This document shows, one piece after another, positions 1 through 7,562 of a stretch of 25,179 nt of DNA. Made by a program: the position numbers and the translations under genes. Position 1 is the first letter of the stretch. Each line of letters opens with the position of its first letter. The DNA is from DASZTV01 sp035548055 (lineage in GTDB: Bacteria > Actinomycetota > Actinomycetes > JAFAQI01): NCBI GenBank assembly GCA_035548055.1, contig DASZTL010000068.1:1-25179 (forward strand). The letters are read 5' to 3'. The notes beneath the pieces are model-generated. The model made no database searches. It was not told where the DNA came from and saw nothing but the letters and a program-made list of their open reading frames with translations.

Positions 1-1
1 G

Positions 2-808
2 CACGTCACGGTCGAGCACCTGCTCACCCACACCGCCGGATTTCCGCGTGCCCCCATGCGACCGGAGGAGGGCGCCGACCGCGAGCAGCGTCGCAAGCGG
101 ATGTCGTCGTGGCGGCTGGACTGGGAGCCCGGCACCCAGACGGAGTACCACCCGACGTCGGCGTACTGGGCGCTGGTCGAGGTCATCGACGAGGTCACCG
201 GATCCGACTTCCGTCGGCTGTTCGCGGAGGGGCTCGCGGCTCCGCTGGGAATTCCCGGCTTGACGCTCGGCGCCACCGGCGACGTGGTGCACATCGAGAG
301 TGTCGGAGTCGTGGGAGAGGGCACCGAGACGCTGGGTGACCGGGTGACGGAGACCGGCGAGGGATTCTTGCTTCGGTTCAATGAGCCCGCGGTGCTCGCG
401 AGTGGGGTACCCGGTGCGGGCGGCGTGGGGACCGCCGCGGATGTCGCGACGTTCTACCAGGCGCTGCTGCACAATCCGGGAGAACTGTGGGACCCGGCGG
501 TGCTCGCGGACGCGACGGGCAACGTGCGCAACACGATGGTCGATCCGCTGTTCAGCTGTCCGGCGAACCGAACCCTCGGCCTGGTGGTTGCCGGGGACGA
601 CGACCGGGCGGCGGTGCGAGGCTTCGGCGCCCACACATCGCCGCGCGCGTTCGGCTGCCTCGGCGTGGGCGGCCAGATCGCCTGGGCGGATCCCGAAACC
701 GGACTGTCGTTCAGTTACATCACCGCCGGGCTCGACGTCGACATCGTGGCGTCGTTCACGCGCTCGGCCAAGATCGCCGGATTGGCAGCCCGCTGCACCG
801 TGGCTTAG
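2..808 (+). CDS. Beta-lactamase-family serine hydrolase, 5'-truncated by window edge
   Basis: The frame is open from the first bases, so the N-terminus lies outside the window. The visible part starts with VTVEHLLTHTAGF, a hallmark of class C beta-lactamase / EstB-type esterases (PF00144), which normally follows the SxxK nucleophile by some tens of residues; that motif would be upstream. The second-motif tyrosine is probably in EYHPTSAYW. The third motif, usually H-x-G in a stretch like FGHGGAGG, reads FGCLGVGG here, so the usual His is Cys. Such proteins are mostly esterases or amidases rather than antibiotic-resistance enzymes. The TAG stop is at 806-808, and the next gene is convergent. 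The family call is firm; the substrate is unknown. Confidence 0.85.
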   Translation, partial: HVTVEHLLTHTAGFPRAPMRPEEGADREQRRKRMSSWRLDWEPGTQTEYHPTSAYWALVEVIDEVTGSDFRRLFAEGLAAPLGIPGLTLGATGDVVHIESVGVVGEGTETLGDRVTETGEGFLLRFNEPAVLASGVPGAGGVGTAADVATFYQALLHNPGELWDPAVLADATGNVRNTMVDPLFSCPANRTLGLVVAGDDDRAAVRGFGAHTSPRAFGCLGVGGQIAWADPETGLSFSYITAGLDVDIVASFTRSAKIAGLAARCTVA

Positions 809-872
809 CCGGCCGGCCGGACATCGTGAACCCGCGTTCGACGGATGTTGCGTCGGATCGTTGCGCGAAAAG

Positions 873-1385
873 CTAGAAGCGGTGACTGGTGTGCGAGAAG
901 TCGCCTTTGCCGAAGGCCAGGACTCGCTCCGGCCGGACCGCGAACACCAGGACCTGGTGGTGGCCGTCGCCGGCGTGCTCGAAGCCGGTGTCGGTGACGT
1001 CGTAGGTCCACCGCCCGTCCCACTTCTTCGTCCACGCATGTGCGGCACGTTCGAGGCGACCGCGGTCCTCAACCCGTTCGGCCTCGCCCTCGACGACGAT
1101 GTCGAGCCCCTGGTCCCAGTCGTTGCGGCCGGTCATGAGGATCACGTGGCGGTTAGCCCGGAGATTGATCTCTTTCTGCTCACCGAGGCCGGTGCTGAAC
1201 CACATGGCCCCGTCCGACCAGACCGCGACCAGGGGCGTGGTGTGGGGACGACCGTCCGCCCGCACCGTGGTGACCCAGAACAGCTCGGCCCTCTCGAGGA
1301 CTTCGAGGGTGGTGTCCCAACCGGTCGCCTGGGCCGAAGGGTCGGAGAAACGGGTATCGAGTTGCGAGCTAGCCGGCTCTGTCAT
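873..1385 (-). CDS. Pyridoxamine 5'-phosphate oxidase-like (split-barrel FMN/F420) protein
   Basis: This 170-residue protein has the split-barrel flavin-binding layout: a first strand pair ELFWVTTVRADGRPHTTPLVAVW (residues about 34-56), then a strand ending in WFSTG, and VILMTGRNDWDQGLDIVVEGEAERV in the middle. Members bind FMN, F420 or haem and usually reduce or oxidise small molecules; the specific cofactor cannot be read from the sequence. The start is an ATG, divergent from the amidohydrolase gene with 77 bases between them. It runs convergently into the serine hydrolase gene with a 64-base gap that contains the self-complementary CCGGCCGGCCGG (809-820) and nothing else obvious. The family call is good; the function is open. 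Confidence 0.85.
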   Translation of the reverse strand: MTEPASSQLDTRFSDPSAQATGWDTTLEVLERAELFWVTTVRADGRPHTTPLVAVWSDGAMWFSTGLGEQKEINLRANRHVILMTGRNDWDQGLDIVVEGEAERVEDRGRLERAAHAWTKKWDGRWTYDVTDTGFEHAGDGHHQVLVFAVRPERVLAFGKGDFSHTSHRF

Positions 1386-1422
1386 ATCCGCATCCCACCA
1401 CTAGTTCGAGGAAGCCGGCGCC

Positions 1423-1447
1423 GGTGGCCATACTCGTGGGTGCCACC
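1423..1447. promoter_or_regulatory. Inverted repeat in the divergent intergenic region
   Basis: GGTGGC at 1423-1428 and GCCACC at 1442-1447 form a perfect 6-bp inverted repeat with a 13-base centre. CATACT (1429-1434), a possible -10 for the downstream amidohydrolase, sits directly inside the left arm. The repeat ends just before the GGAGG ribosome site (1451-1455). It could be an operator or a 5' leader hairpin. Six-base arms can arise by chance in GC-rich DNA, so this is weak. Confidence 0.3.
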
Positions 1448-1462
1448 AACGGAGGTACGCCG

Positions 1463-3163
1463 ATGTCGTTCGACCTGGTAGTGCGGGCAGGGACCGTGGT
1501 GGACGGCACCGGAGCCCCGGCCCGTACCGCGGACGTCGCGATCGACGGTGGCCGCATCGTCGAGGTCGGCAAGGTCGACGGAAGCGGTAGCCGCGAGATC
1601 GACGCCGACGGTGCGCTCGTCACGCCGGGCTTCGTCGACATCCACACGCATTACGACGGTCAGGCAACGTGGGACGACCGGCTTCAGCCTTCGTCGCAGC
1701 ACGGCGTGACCACGGTCGTCACGAGCAACTGCGGGGTGGGCTTCGCTCCGGTGCGACCGCAGGACCACGCCATGCTCATCGAGTTGATGGAGGGCGTCGA
1801 GGACCTGCCGGGCGTCGTCCTCGACGAGGGCCTGTCCTGGGACTGGGAGTCGATCGCCGACTACCTGGACGTGCTCGACAGCCGTCGCTACGACGTCGAC
1901 GTCGCCGCCCAGGTCTGCCACGCTCCGATCCGGGTCTACGTCATGGGAGAGCGCGGCGCCAACCGCGAGCCCGCGACAGCCGAGGAGATCGCCGAGATGG
2001 GGCGACTCGCCGCCGAAGGCGTCCGCGCCGGAGCGCTGGGGTTCACCACGTCGCGCACGCTCAACCATCGGACCAGCCGCGGCGATCCGACACCCACCCT
2101 GACCGCCGCCCGCGAAGAGCTGGTCGGCATCGCACGTGCCATCGGCGAGACCGGCCGAGGCGTCCTGCAGGTGGTCTCCGACTTCAGCGTCGAGGGCGAG
2201 GGCGACACCCTGCTCGAGATGATGCGGGAGTCAGGTCGGCCGCTGTCGTTCTCGTTGCTCCAGACGGCTCCCGGGCCCGGGTATCGGGGCAAGCTCGACC
2301 TGCTCGATCGGGCCAACGCCGAAGGGTTGTCGATGCGCGCCCAGGTCGCGGCGCGAGCGGTCGGCATCCTGGTCGGCCTGACGGCGAGCGTGAACCCGAT
2401 CAGCCGCTGCCCGTCGTACCTCGCCGTCGCGGGTCTGCCGCTCGCCGAACAGACCAGGGCACTTCTCGAACGTCGTGACCAGCTGGTCGCGGAAGCCCGC
2501 GAGTCGATGGCGCGGCTACCGCTCACCGCCGTTTTCGACCTCGGCGACCCGCCTAACTACGAGCCGCTGCCCGAGGACAGCGTGCAGGCCACGGCCGAGC
2601 GACTCGGTGTCGATCCGGTTGAGCACTACGTCGACCTGTTGCTCGCCGGCGACGGTCGTGCGCTGCTCTACGCGCCGATCCTGAACTACGCGGACGGAAA
2701 CCTCGACGCCGCCGCGGAGTTGCTAGGGCACCGGCACACCGTGCCCGGGCTCGGCGACGGTGGCGCGCATGTCGGCACGATCTGTGACGCGAGCTTCCCG
2801 ACGACCCTGCTCACCCACTGGGCGCGTGATCGCAACCGCGGCACGACGTACGACGTGCCGTTCCTGGTCCAGCGACAGTGCCGCGGGACCGCCGAGGCGG
2901 TGGGCCTGCTCGACAGAGGGCTGCTCGCTCCCGGGTACAAGGCAGACCTCAACGTGATCGACTTCGACTCCCTGGCGCTGCGCCGGCCGCGGATCACCCA
3001 CGATCTGCCGGCGGGAGGCAAGCGCCTGATGCAGGAAGCGGTCGGTTACCGGCACACGATCGTCTCCGGTGTCGAGACGTACGCGAACGGCGAGGCCACG
3101 GGTGCGCTGCCCGGCCGGCTGGTCAGGGGGCCGCAGCCCGACCGACAGGAGATGACGCGATGA
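1463..3163 (+). CDS. D-aminoacylase-like amidohydrolase
   Basis: A 566-residue metal-dependent amidohydrolase of the N-acyl-D-amino-acid deacylase type. The ATG at 1463 is chosen over an upstream in-frame start because GGAGG lies 7 bases before it. The metal motif H61-x-H63 (DIHTHYDG) and C90 in SNCGVGFAP are spaced 27 residues apart, matching the H69 to C96 spacing of classical D-aminoacylase. GDGGAHVG, before the C-terminal third, carries the expected catalytic Asp. The two mid-protein histidines that complete the second metal site in true D-aminoacylases are not evident; the region reads VLQVVSDFSVEG and LSFSLLQT. The substrate may therefore differ from N-acyl-D-amino acids. Its stop overlaps the next start (ATGA), so it is translationally coupled to the dioxygenase. 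Confidence 0.85.
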   Translation: MSFDLVVRAGTVVDGTGAPARTADVAIDGGRIVEVGKVDGSGSREIDADGALVTPGFVDIHTHYDGQATWDDRLQPSSQHGVTTVVTSNCGVGFAPVRPQDHAMLIELMEGVEDLPGVVLDEGLSWDWESIADYLDVLDSRRYDVDVAAQVCHAPIRVYVMGERGANREPATAEEIAEMGRLAAEGVRAGALGFTTSRTLNHRTSRGDPTPTLTAAREELVGIARAIGETGRGVLQVVSDFSVEGEGDTLLEMMRESGRPLSFSLLQTAPGPGYRGKLDLLDRANAEGLSMRAQVAARAVGILVGLTASVNPISRCPSYLAVAGLPLAEQTRALLERRDQLVAEARESMARLPLTAVFDLGDPPNYEPLPEDSVQATAERLGVDPVEHYVDLLLAGDGRALLYAPILNYADGNLDAAAELLGHRHTVPGLGDGGAHVGTICDASFPTTLLTHWARDRNRGTTYDVPFLVQRQCRGTAEAVGLLDRGLLAPGYKADLNVIDFDSLALRRPRITHDLPAGGKRLMQEAVGYRHTIVSGVETYANGEATGALPGRLVRGPQPDRQEMTR

Positions 3164-4191
3164 CGAGGTCGACAACCGATCTGACCGTTCTCGAGCCGCA
3201 CTGCGAGTGGACGTCAGCCGATGTCGCGGACGAGACAACGTGGACCGAGGTGTTCACTGAGGCCGACCTCGCCGAGCTCGACGCGTCACTGCGCCATGCG
3301 CTCAAGAAGTCCGACGACGTCCTCGACCTGGGTCGTGAGGACTTTCCGTTGCCGACCCTGGCCAACCGGCTGGCCGGCATCGCGACGGAGCTCATCGACG
3401 GTCGCGGGTTCGTACGGCTTCGTGGCATCGACCGGTCGGCCTACACCCAGGCCGAGATGGAGCTCCTCTACTGGGGCATCGGCATGCACCTCGGGATGCC
3501 GTGGGCGCAGAACAAGCACGGGCATCTGCTCGGCGATGTGACCGACCAGGCGAAGCGCATCGACGACCCGACTGCGCGAGGCAACGAGCTAGGTGGGATC
3601 GCGTTGCCGTTCCACTGCGACGGATCGGACCTGGTTGGTCTGATGTGCCTCGAGAACGGCCGCTCCGGTGGCCTGTCTGCCGTCGCGAGCTCGGTGCTGA
3701 TCCACAACCGGCTCGTCCGCGAACGCCCGGATCTGGCCGCGGCGTTGTACGACCAGTACCCCTATGACTTCCGCGGCGAGCAGGCGGAGGGCGGCAAGCC
3801 GTACTACCTGGTGCCCGTGTTCACCGAATGGAACGGCCGGCTCTTCGTCCGCGCCATCCCGCCCTACATCTGGGCATCACAGCTGCATTCTGCGGCGCCG
3901 CGGCTGACCGACCTCCAGCAGGAGGCGCTGCACGCACTGGTGGCGATGGCCGACGATCCGACGAGCCACGTCCTGATGGAGCTGCTGCCGGGAGACATGC
4001 AGTTCATCAACAACTACCACGTGCTGCATGGCCGCACGGCATACCAGGACGACGCCGAATCCGGTCGGGTCCGCCACCTCAAGCGGCTGTGGCTGGAGAC
4101 CGCTGCGCTGTCGAGCCGGCCGCCGTACTTCGCGAACCATCGCACCCACTGGAACGCTGCTCGCACCGCCAGCCGACTACACGTCCGGTGA
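3160..4191 (+). CDS. TauD/TfdA-family Fe(II)/2-oxoglutarate dioxygenase
   Basis: 343 residues. Iron ligands are visible: H152 and D154 in LPFHCDGSD, and the distal H290 in NNYHVLHGRTAYQD. An arginine for 2-oxoglutarate is available in RHLKRLWL (about 305-309). The C-terminal NNYHxLHGR pattern is typical of the large TauD branch that includes clavaminate synthase-like hydroxylases. The start is the ATG that overlaps the amidohydrolase stop; a longer open frame upstream is antisense-like overlap with that gene and is rejected. The pairing suggests a two-step pathway in which a side group is hydroxylated and an amide or cyclic amide is hydrolysed, but the substrate is unknown. A strong hairpin follows the stop. 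Confidence 0.85.
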   Translation: MTRSTTDLTVLEPHCEWTSADVADETTWTEVFTEADLAELDASLRHALKKSDDVLDLGREDFPLPTLANRLAGIATELIDGRGFVRLRGIDRSAYTQAEMELLYWGIGMHLGMPWAQNKHGHLLGDVTDQAKRIDDPTARGNELGGIALPFHCDGSDLVGLMCLENGRSGGLSAVASSVLIHNRLVRERPDLAAALYDQYPYDFRGEQAEGGKPYYLVPVFTEWNGRLFVRAIPPYIWASQLHSAAPRLTDLQQEALHALVAMADDPTSHVLMELLPGDMQFINNYHVLHGRTAYQDDAESGRVRHLKRLWLETAALSSRPPYFANHRTHWNAARTASRLHVR

Positions 4192-4195
4192 GCAA

Positions 4196-4254
4196 AGTGG
4201 CCTTACCTACCGAGAATCATCCTCGAAGACTCCACAGCGGTGGGTAAAGCCACT
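4196..4254. terminator. Bidirectional hairpin between convergent genes
   Basis: AGTGGCCTTACCTACCG (4196-4212) and CGGTGGGTAAAGCCACT (4238-4254) pair at 15 of 17 positions plus one G-U on one strand, around a 25-base loop. The hairpin fills almost all of the 68 bases between two convergent stop codons (4191 and 4260). There is no T-run, as is usual for actinobacterial terminators. The position argues for a shared terminator or an mRNA 3'-end stabiliser rather than an operator. Confidence 0.65.
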
Positions 4255-4259
4255 GTCCT

Positions 4260-5387
4260 TCACGCGTCGAGGAGCTGGGCGGCTACCAGCTCGTTGCAGT
4301 AGCGCTCGTCCCAGTTGTTGATCTGCATCGACTTGGCGCGACGGAAGTAGAGCTGGATGTCGAACTCCACGGTGAAGCCATTGCCCCCGAAGATCTGTAC
4401 GGCGGTCGCGGACACCTTGCGGAACGTCTGGCACGCGTAGCTCTTCGCCATCGGCGCGAGGGTCTCGACCGATCGTCCCTCGGAGCGCGCCCAGGCCGCC
4501 TCCCAGGCGAGGGTCTGTGCGCCGTCGACGGCGGTGACACTGTCGGCGAGGTAGTGCGAGATCGCCTGGAACGCGGCGAGCGGCTTGTCGAACTGCTCGC
4601 GGGTGTTGGCGTAGTCGCGGGCGAGATCCAGCGCTGCGCGGGCACCGCCCGCGGCCTGCGCCGCGAGGAGCGCTGCTCCGTCGAGCATCGTGTCGTGCCA
4701 CGCCTCCCACGCCGCGCCCGGCTCGTGGACGACGGCGCGAGCCGTCACGTTGTCGAAGTCGACCCGGAACTGCGCGTCCGAGGCGACGGTCAGCTGCTGG
4801 GTCAGCGTGATGCCGGGGGTCGAAGCGTCGACGAGCAAGGCGATGACGCCAGACCCACCGCGACCGCCCTCGGCGCGAGCAAGCACGATCATCGACGCCG
4901 CGGCTTGTGCGAACGGCACGTGCCGTTTGGCGCCGGACAGCGTCCAGCCGTCACCCGACTTCGTCGCCGTGAGCTGGATGCCGGCGGGCGAGAAGCCGTT
5001 GTCCGGCTCCAGGCTCGCGACGGTGACGATGGTCTCGCCGGACGCAATGCCCGGCAGGATCTGGCCCTTCAGTTCCTCGTTCGCTGACCGTCCGATCAGC
5101 CCAGCCGCAAGGACGGCGCTGACGAAGTGCGGACTCGGCACGATCGCGCGGCCGAACTCCTCGTAGACGACCGCGGCGTCGACCATGGTCATACCGCTGC
5201 CGCCGTACTGCTCGTCGATGACCAGTCCGGTGACCCCGAGCTCGCTGAGTTGCTGCCACAACTCGGGGGAGTACCCGACCGGGTCGTTCTCGAGCTTGCG
5301 GACGACGTCGAGGCCGGAGTGCCGCTCGCAGGCACGCCGTACGGAGTCGCGGAGCAGGTCCTGCTCGGGAGTGAAGTCGAGGTTCAT
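4260..5387 (-). CDS. Acyl-CoA dehydrogenase, FadE28-like non-catalytic-type subunit
   Basis: 375 residues with the acyl-CoA dehydrogenase fold: N-terminal helical domain (MNLDFTPEQDLLRDSV), beta domain with TLSGAKRHVPFA, and C-terminal TREQFDKPLAAFQAI followed by QIFGGNGFTVEFDIQLYFRRAK. Neither usual catalytic Glu is present. The IYEGT position of medium-chain enzymes reads INNWD, and the mid-protein helix position used by FadE29/isovaleryl-type enzymes reads MLDGAALLAA. This is typical of the partner subunit in actinobacterial alpha2beta2 dehydrogenases such as FadE28-FadE29. It is the last gene of the five-gene operon, 12 bases after the MaoC gene. The natural partner is the catalytic-type dehydrogenase that starts the operon. 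Substrate inferred: a branched or ring-bearing acyl-CoA. Confidence 0.85.
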   Translation of the reverse strand: MNLDFTPEQDLLRDSVRRACERHSGLDVVRKLENDPVGYSPELWQQLSELGVTGLVIDEQYGGSGMTMVDAAVVYEEFGRAIVPSPHFVSAVLAAGLIGRSANEELKGQILPGIASGETIVTVASLEPDNGFSPAGIQLTATKSGDGWTLSGAKRHVPFAQAAASMIVLARAEGGRGGSGVIALLVDASTPGITLTQQLTVASDAQFRVDFDNVTARAVVHEPGAAWEAWHDTMLDGAALLAAQAAGGARAALDLARDYANTREQFDKPLAAFQAISHYLADSVTAVDGAQTLAWEAAWARSEGRSVETLAPMAKSYACQTFRKVSATAVQIFGGNGFTVEFDIQLYFRRAKSMQINNWDERYCNELVAAQLLDA

Positions 5388-5399
5388 GTGTCGTGTCTC

Positions 5400-5891
5400 C
5401 TACGGCTTCCAGGCTTCGCCGCGGCGAGACCAAGGGTTGTCGTCCGGGGTGGTGGGAACTGCGATGCGGGCCGTTGCGATGGTGCAGACTCGTTCGTCCA
5501 CCGAAACCTTCACCTCGATACCGGCCCAACCGCAGCCGGCGTCGTCGGTCTCGACCGACGTCACCGTTCCGCGGAACACCATCGTGTCGCCGGGGAAGAT
5601 CGAGTCCAGCATCCGGAACCCGAGCTTGCCCAGCCGGCCGCGCGGACCGCTCCAGTCGGTGATGTAACGCTCGAGCCAGGCGGCCTGGTTGGGGGAGTTG
5701 AGGAAGATGTCCTGCACGCCGTTGCGCTCGGTGGCGAACGCGTAGTCGTGGTGCTGCGGGCGCCAGTCGCGGGACGCGAGGGCGCCGAGTACGACGGTCG
5801 TCGCGGTCACGTCGTAGCTCAGCGGCGGCAACTCCTCGCCGACGCTGACCTGGTCGAACGTCCGCACCGCGTAGGTCGTGGTGGCCGTCAT
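5400..5891 (-). CDS. MaoC-fold enoyl-CoA hydratase, catalytic half
   Basis: 163 residues with the hydratase-2 signature in SRDWRPQHHDYAFAT: the Asp and His of the D-x-x-P-x-H dyad are present (residues about 40-46). The start is the ATG overlapping the previous stop (ATGA); an upstream in-frame ATG lies inside the neighbouring gene and is rejected. Together with the adjacent FAS1-like protein it should form a two-chain hot-dog hydratase adding water to a trans-2-enoyl-CoA, as ChsH1 does in cholesterol side-chain degradation. Its partner here has no DUF35 domain, unlike mycobacterial ChsH2. The role as a hydratase is well supported; the link to steroid side chains is inferred from context. Confidence 0.8.
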   Translation of the reverse strand: MTATTTYAVRTFDQVSVGEELPPLSYDVTATTVVLGALASRDWRPQHHDYAFATERNGVQDIFLNSPNQAAWLERYITDWSGPRGRLGKLGFRMLDSIFPGDTMVFRGTVTSVETDDAGCGWAGIEVKVSVDERVCTIATARIAVPTTPDDNPWSRRGEAWKP

Positions 5892-6403
5892 GCCGCGTCC
5901 TCCCGTCGATAGCCGAAGCCGGTCCACGACTCGATGCCGACCAGCTCGCCGCGCTGGTTGCGGTACTCCACGTCGATCACCCAGAACCGGCCGGTGCCGA
6001 GCTTCGTCTGCTTCTCCGGGCTCACCGAACGCAGCTTCTGGCAGGTACGAAGAACGTCACCGACCCGCACCGGCTCGTAGTAGGTCACGGTGTTGTCGCT
6101 CATGACCGCCTCGGGCAGGCCGAGCTTCTCCTTCAGGTCGAAGTGCACCTGAAGCGGCATCGGCTGGACGTCGCGGCCCGGAGACCAGAAGTGAGGGCGG
6201 AACCAGTTGGAGATCATCGACGGCATCGCGATGACGCCGCCGGTGAGCTCCTCGGCGACCGCGTCGTCCCAGAACAGCGGGTTGCCGTTCTCGACCGACG
6301 CGCAGGAGCTCCAGATGTAGCCGCGCTCGACCGGGAACTCGCCGACTTCGTCGTACTGCGGTACGTCGATCAGGGCTTCGAGCTCTGCAGGCAGGTCGCT
6401 CAC
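5888..6403 (-). CDS. FAS1-like MaoC-fold dehydratase, non-catalytic half
   Basis: 171 residues resembling the MaoC N-terminal / FAS1-like dehydratase domain (PF13452): ERGYIWSSCASVENGNPLFWDD near residue 26-47, then GGVIAMPSMISNWFRP, and the hot-dog strand region VTYYEPVRVGDVLRTCQKL. It has no D-x-x-P-x-H dyad, so it is probably the substrate-binding half of a heterodimeric hydratase with the next gene. The GTG start overlaps the previous stop (GTGA) and the stop overlaps the next start (ATGA), which fits 1:1 production. In Mycobacterium tuberculosis the comparable ChsH2 also carries an OB-fold DUF35 domain that recruits the Ltp2 aldolase; that domain is missing here. Confidence 0.78.
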   Translation of the reverse strand: MSDLPAELEALIDVPQYDEVGEFPVERGYIWSSCASVENGNPLFWDDAVAEELTGGVIAMPSMISNWFRPHFWSPGRDVQPMPLQVHFDLKEKLGLPEAVMSDNTVTYYEPVRVGDVLRTCQKLRSVSPEKQTKLGTGRFWVIDVEYRNQRGELVGIESWTGFGYRREDAA

Positions 6404-7560
6404 GCGATCACCCCTTCATTCCGCAAGGTCGCAATCTCCTCTGGAGTGATGCCGCACTCAGCGAGGACGGCGTCGGTGTCGGTACGGCTGCGGTCCGGCA
6501 GGTCGTAACGGGAACCGCGCTCGGCGCCGGCCAGCAGCGGCGCAAGCTGCGGGAAGTCGGGACCACTCACCGGGTGGGCAGTGGCGATTCCGTCGCGAGC
6601 CGAGACCGCTTCATCTGCGGCGACCTCAGTGGCAGACAGCACCGGGGCGACGCAGGTGTCCGCCGGCGCAAGTACGGCAACCCACTCGTCGCGAGATTTC
6701 GTTGCGAACACGACCGCGAGGGCTTGGCGGATCTCATCCTGCGCGCCGTCGTCCATCTGGCGTTCGATGCACTGAGGCACGCCAAGCGCGGTGCAGAGGT
6801 TCGCCCAGAACTTCGCCTCGATCGCGCCGACCGCGACCCACTCGCCGTCAGCGCAGCGGTAGGTGTCGTAGCAGGCGTAGCGGCCAGACAGTGGCGCGCT
6901 CCCCGGCAGCTGCGGGGTGCCGGTCGCCAGCACGTCGTCGACCTGCAGGGACATCAATGCGAGCATCCCGTCCGCGACCGCGACGTCGAGATAGCAGCCC
7001 TCTCCGGTGTGCCCCCGCGCGACCAGCGCGGCCAGGATCGCGGCGACGGCCTGCAGCCCGCCGCCCGCGCTGTCGGCGACCGTCGCGCCCGGCACCATCG
7101 GCTTGTCGTCGGGGCCGCGCTCACCGGTGGCGAGGAACCCGCTGACGGCGAGGTAGTTGATGTCGTGGCCGGCCCAGTGGGCGCGCGGTCCGGTCTGGCC
7201 GTAGCCGCTGGTCGAGCAGTAGACAATGCGCGGGTTGCGGCTCTTCACGTCGTCGTACCCGATCCCCAGCCGCGCGACGACGCCTGGCCGGAAGCTCTCG
7301 ATCACCACGTCCGCGTGCTCGGCCAGCCGCAGGAGCGTCTCGCGCCCGGCGGGCGACTTGAGGTCGAGCTGGACCGTCCGGGTGCCCCGCCCCCCGCTGT
7401 AGTAGTGCGCCTTCGGCCTGATCTGGGTGCCGGCGTCGCGCGGCACCGGACCCACCTTGATGATCGACGCGCCGTAGTCGGCGAGCCACCCGGAGGCGCG
7501 CACGGCCGGACCGACACTGGCGAGATCCAGCACGGTGATGCCGTCGAGCAGTCCGGACAT
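6400..7560 (-). CDS. CaiB/BaiF family protein, alpha-methylacyl-CoA racemase-like
   Basis: 386 residues of the family III CoA-transferase fold. Residues point to the racemase branch: H132 in AGHDINYLAVSG and D163 in TVADSAGGG, 31 residues apart, match the His126/Asp156 dyad of M. tuberculosis methylacyl-CoA racemase. The N-terminal LDGITVLDLASVGPAVRASGWLADYGASIIKV is the CoA-binding part. A racemase would set the C-2 methyl configuration of a branched acyl-CoA before the dehydrogenase step, which suits the operon, but CoA-transferase activity cannot be excluded because the family shares the Asp. The start ATG lies 2 bases after the dehydrogenase stop, and the end overlaps the next gene. Confidence 0.82.
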   Translation of the reverse strand: MSGLLDGITVLDLASVGPAVRASGWLADYGASIIKVGPVPRDAGTQIRPKAHYYSGGRGTRTVQLDLKSPAGRETLLRLAEHADVVIESFRPGVVARLGIGYDDVKSRNPRIVYCSTSGYGQTGPRAHWAGHDINYLAVSGFLATGERGPDDKPMVPGATVADSAGGGLQAVAAILAALVARGHTGEGCYLDVAVADGMLALMSLQVDDVLATGTPQLPGSAPLSGRYACYDTYRCADGEWVAVGAIEAKFWANLCTALGVPQCIERQMDDGAQDEIRQALAVVFATKSRDEWVAVLAPADTCVAPVLSATEVAADEAVSARDGIATAHPVSGPDFPQLAPLLAGAERGSRYDLPDRSRTDTDAVLAECGITPEEIATLRNEGVIA

Positions 7561-7562
7561 CC

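Noticed and set aside
809..820. CCGGCCGGCCGG self-complementary run as a terminator
   Set aside because: It is a simple GC repeat without a loop; too little to call a terminator.
381..1481. Long plus-strand open frame of 366 codons across two genes
   Set aside because: It is out of frame with the serine hydrolase, antisense to the split-barrel gene, and Arg/Pro/Ser-rich as GC-rich shadows are.
2878..3159. N-terminal extension of the dioxygenase
   Set aside because: The extra 94 residues lie out of frame over the amidohydrolase and look like shadow sequence; the ATGA overlap gives the normal start.
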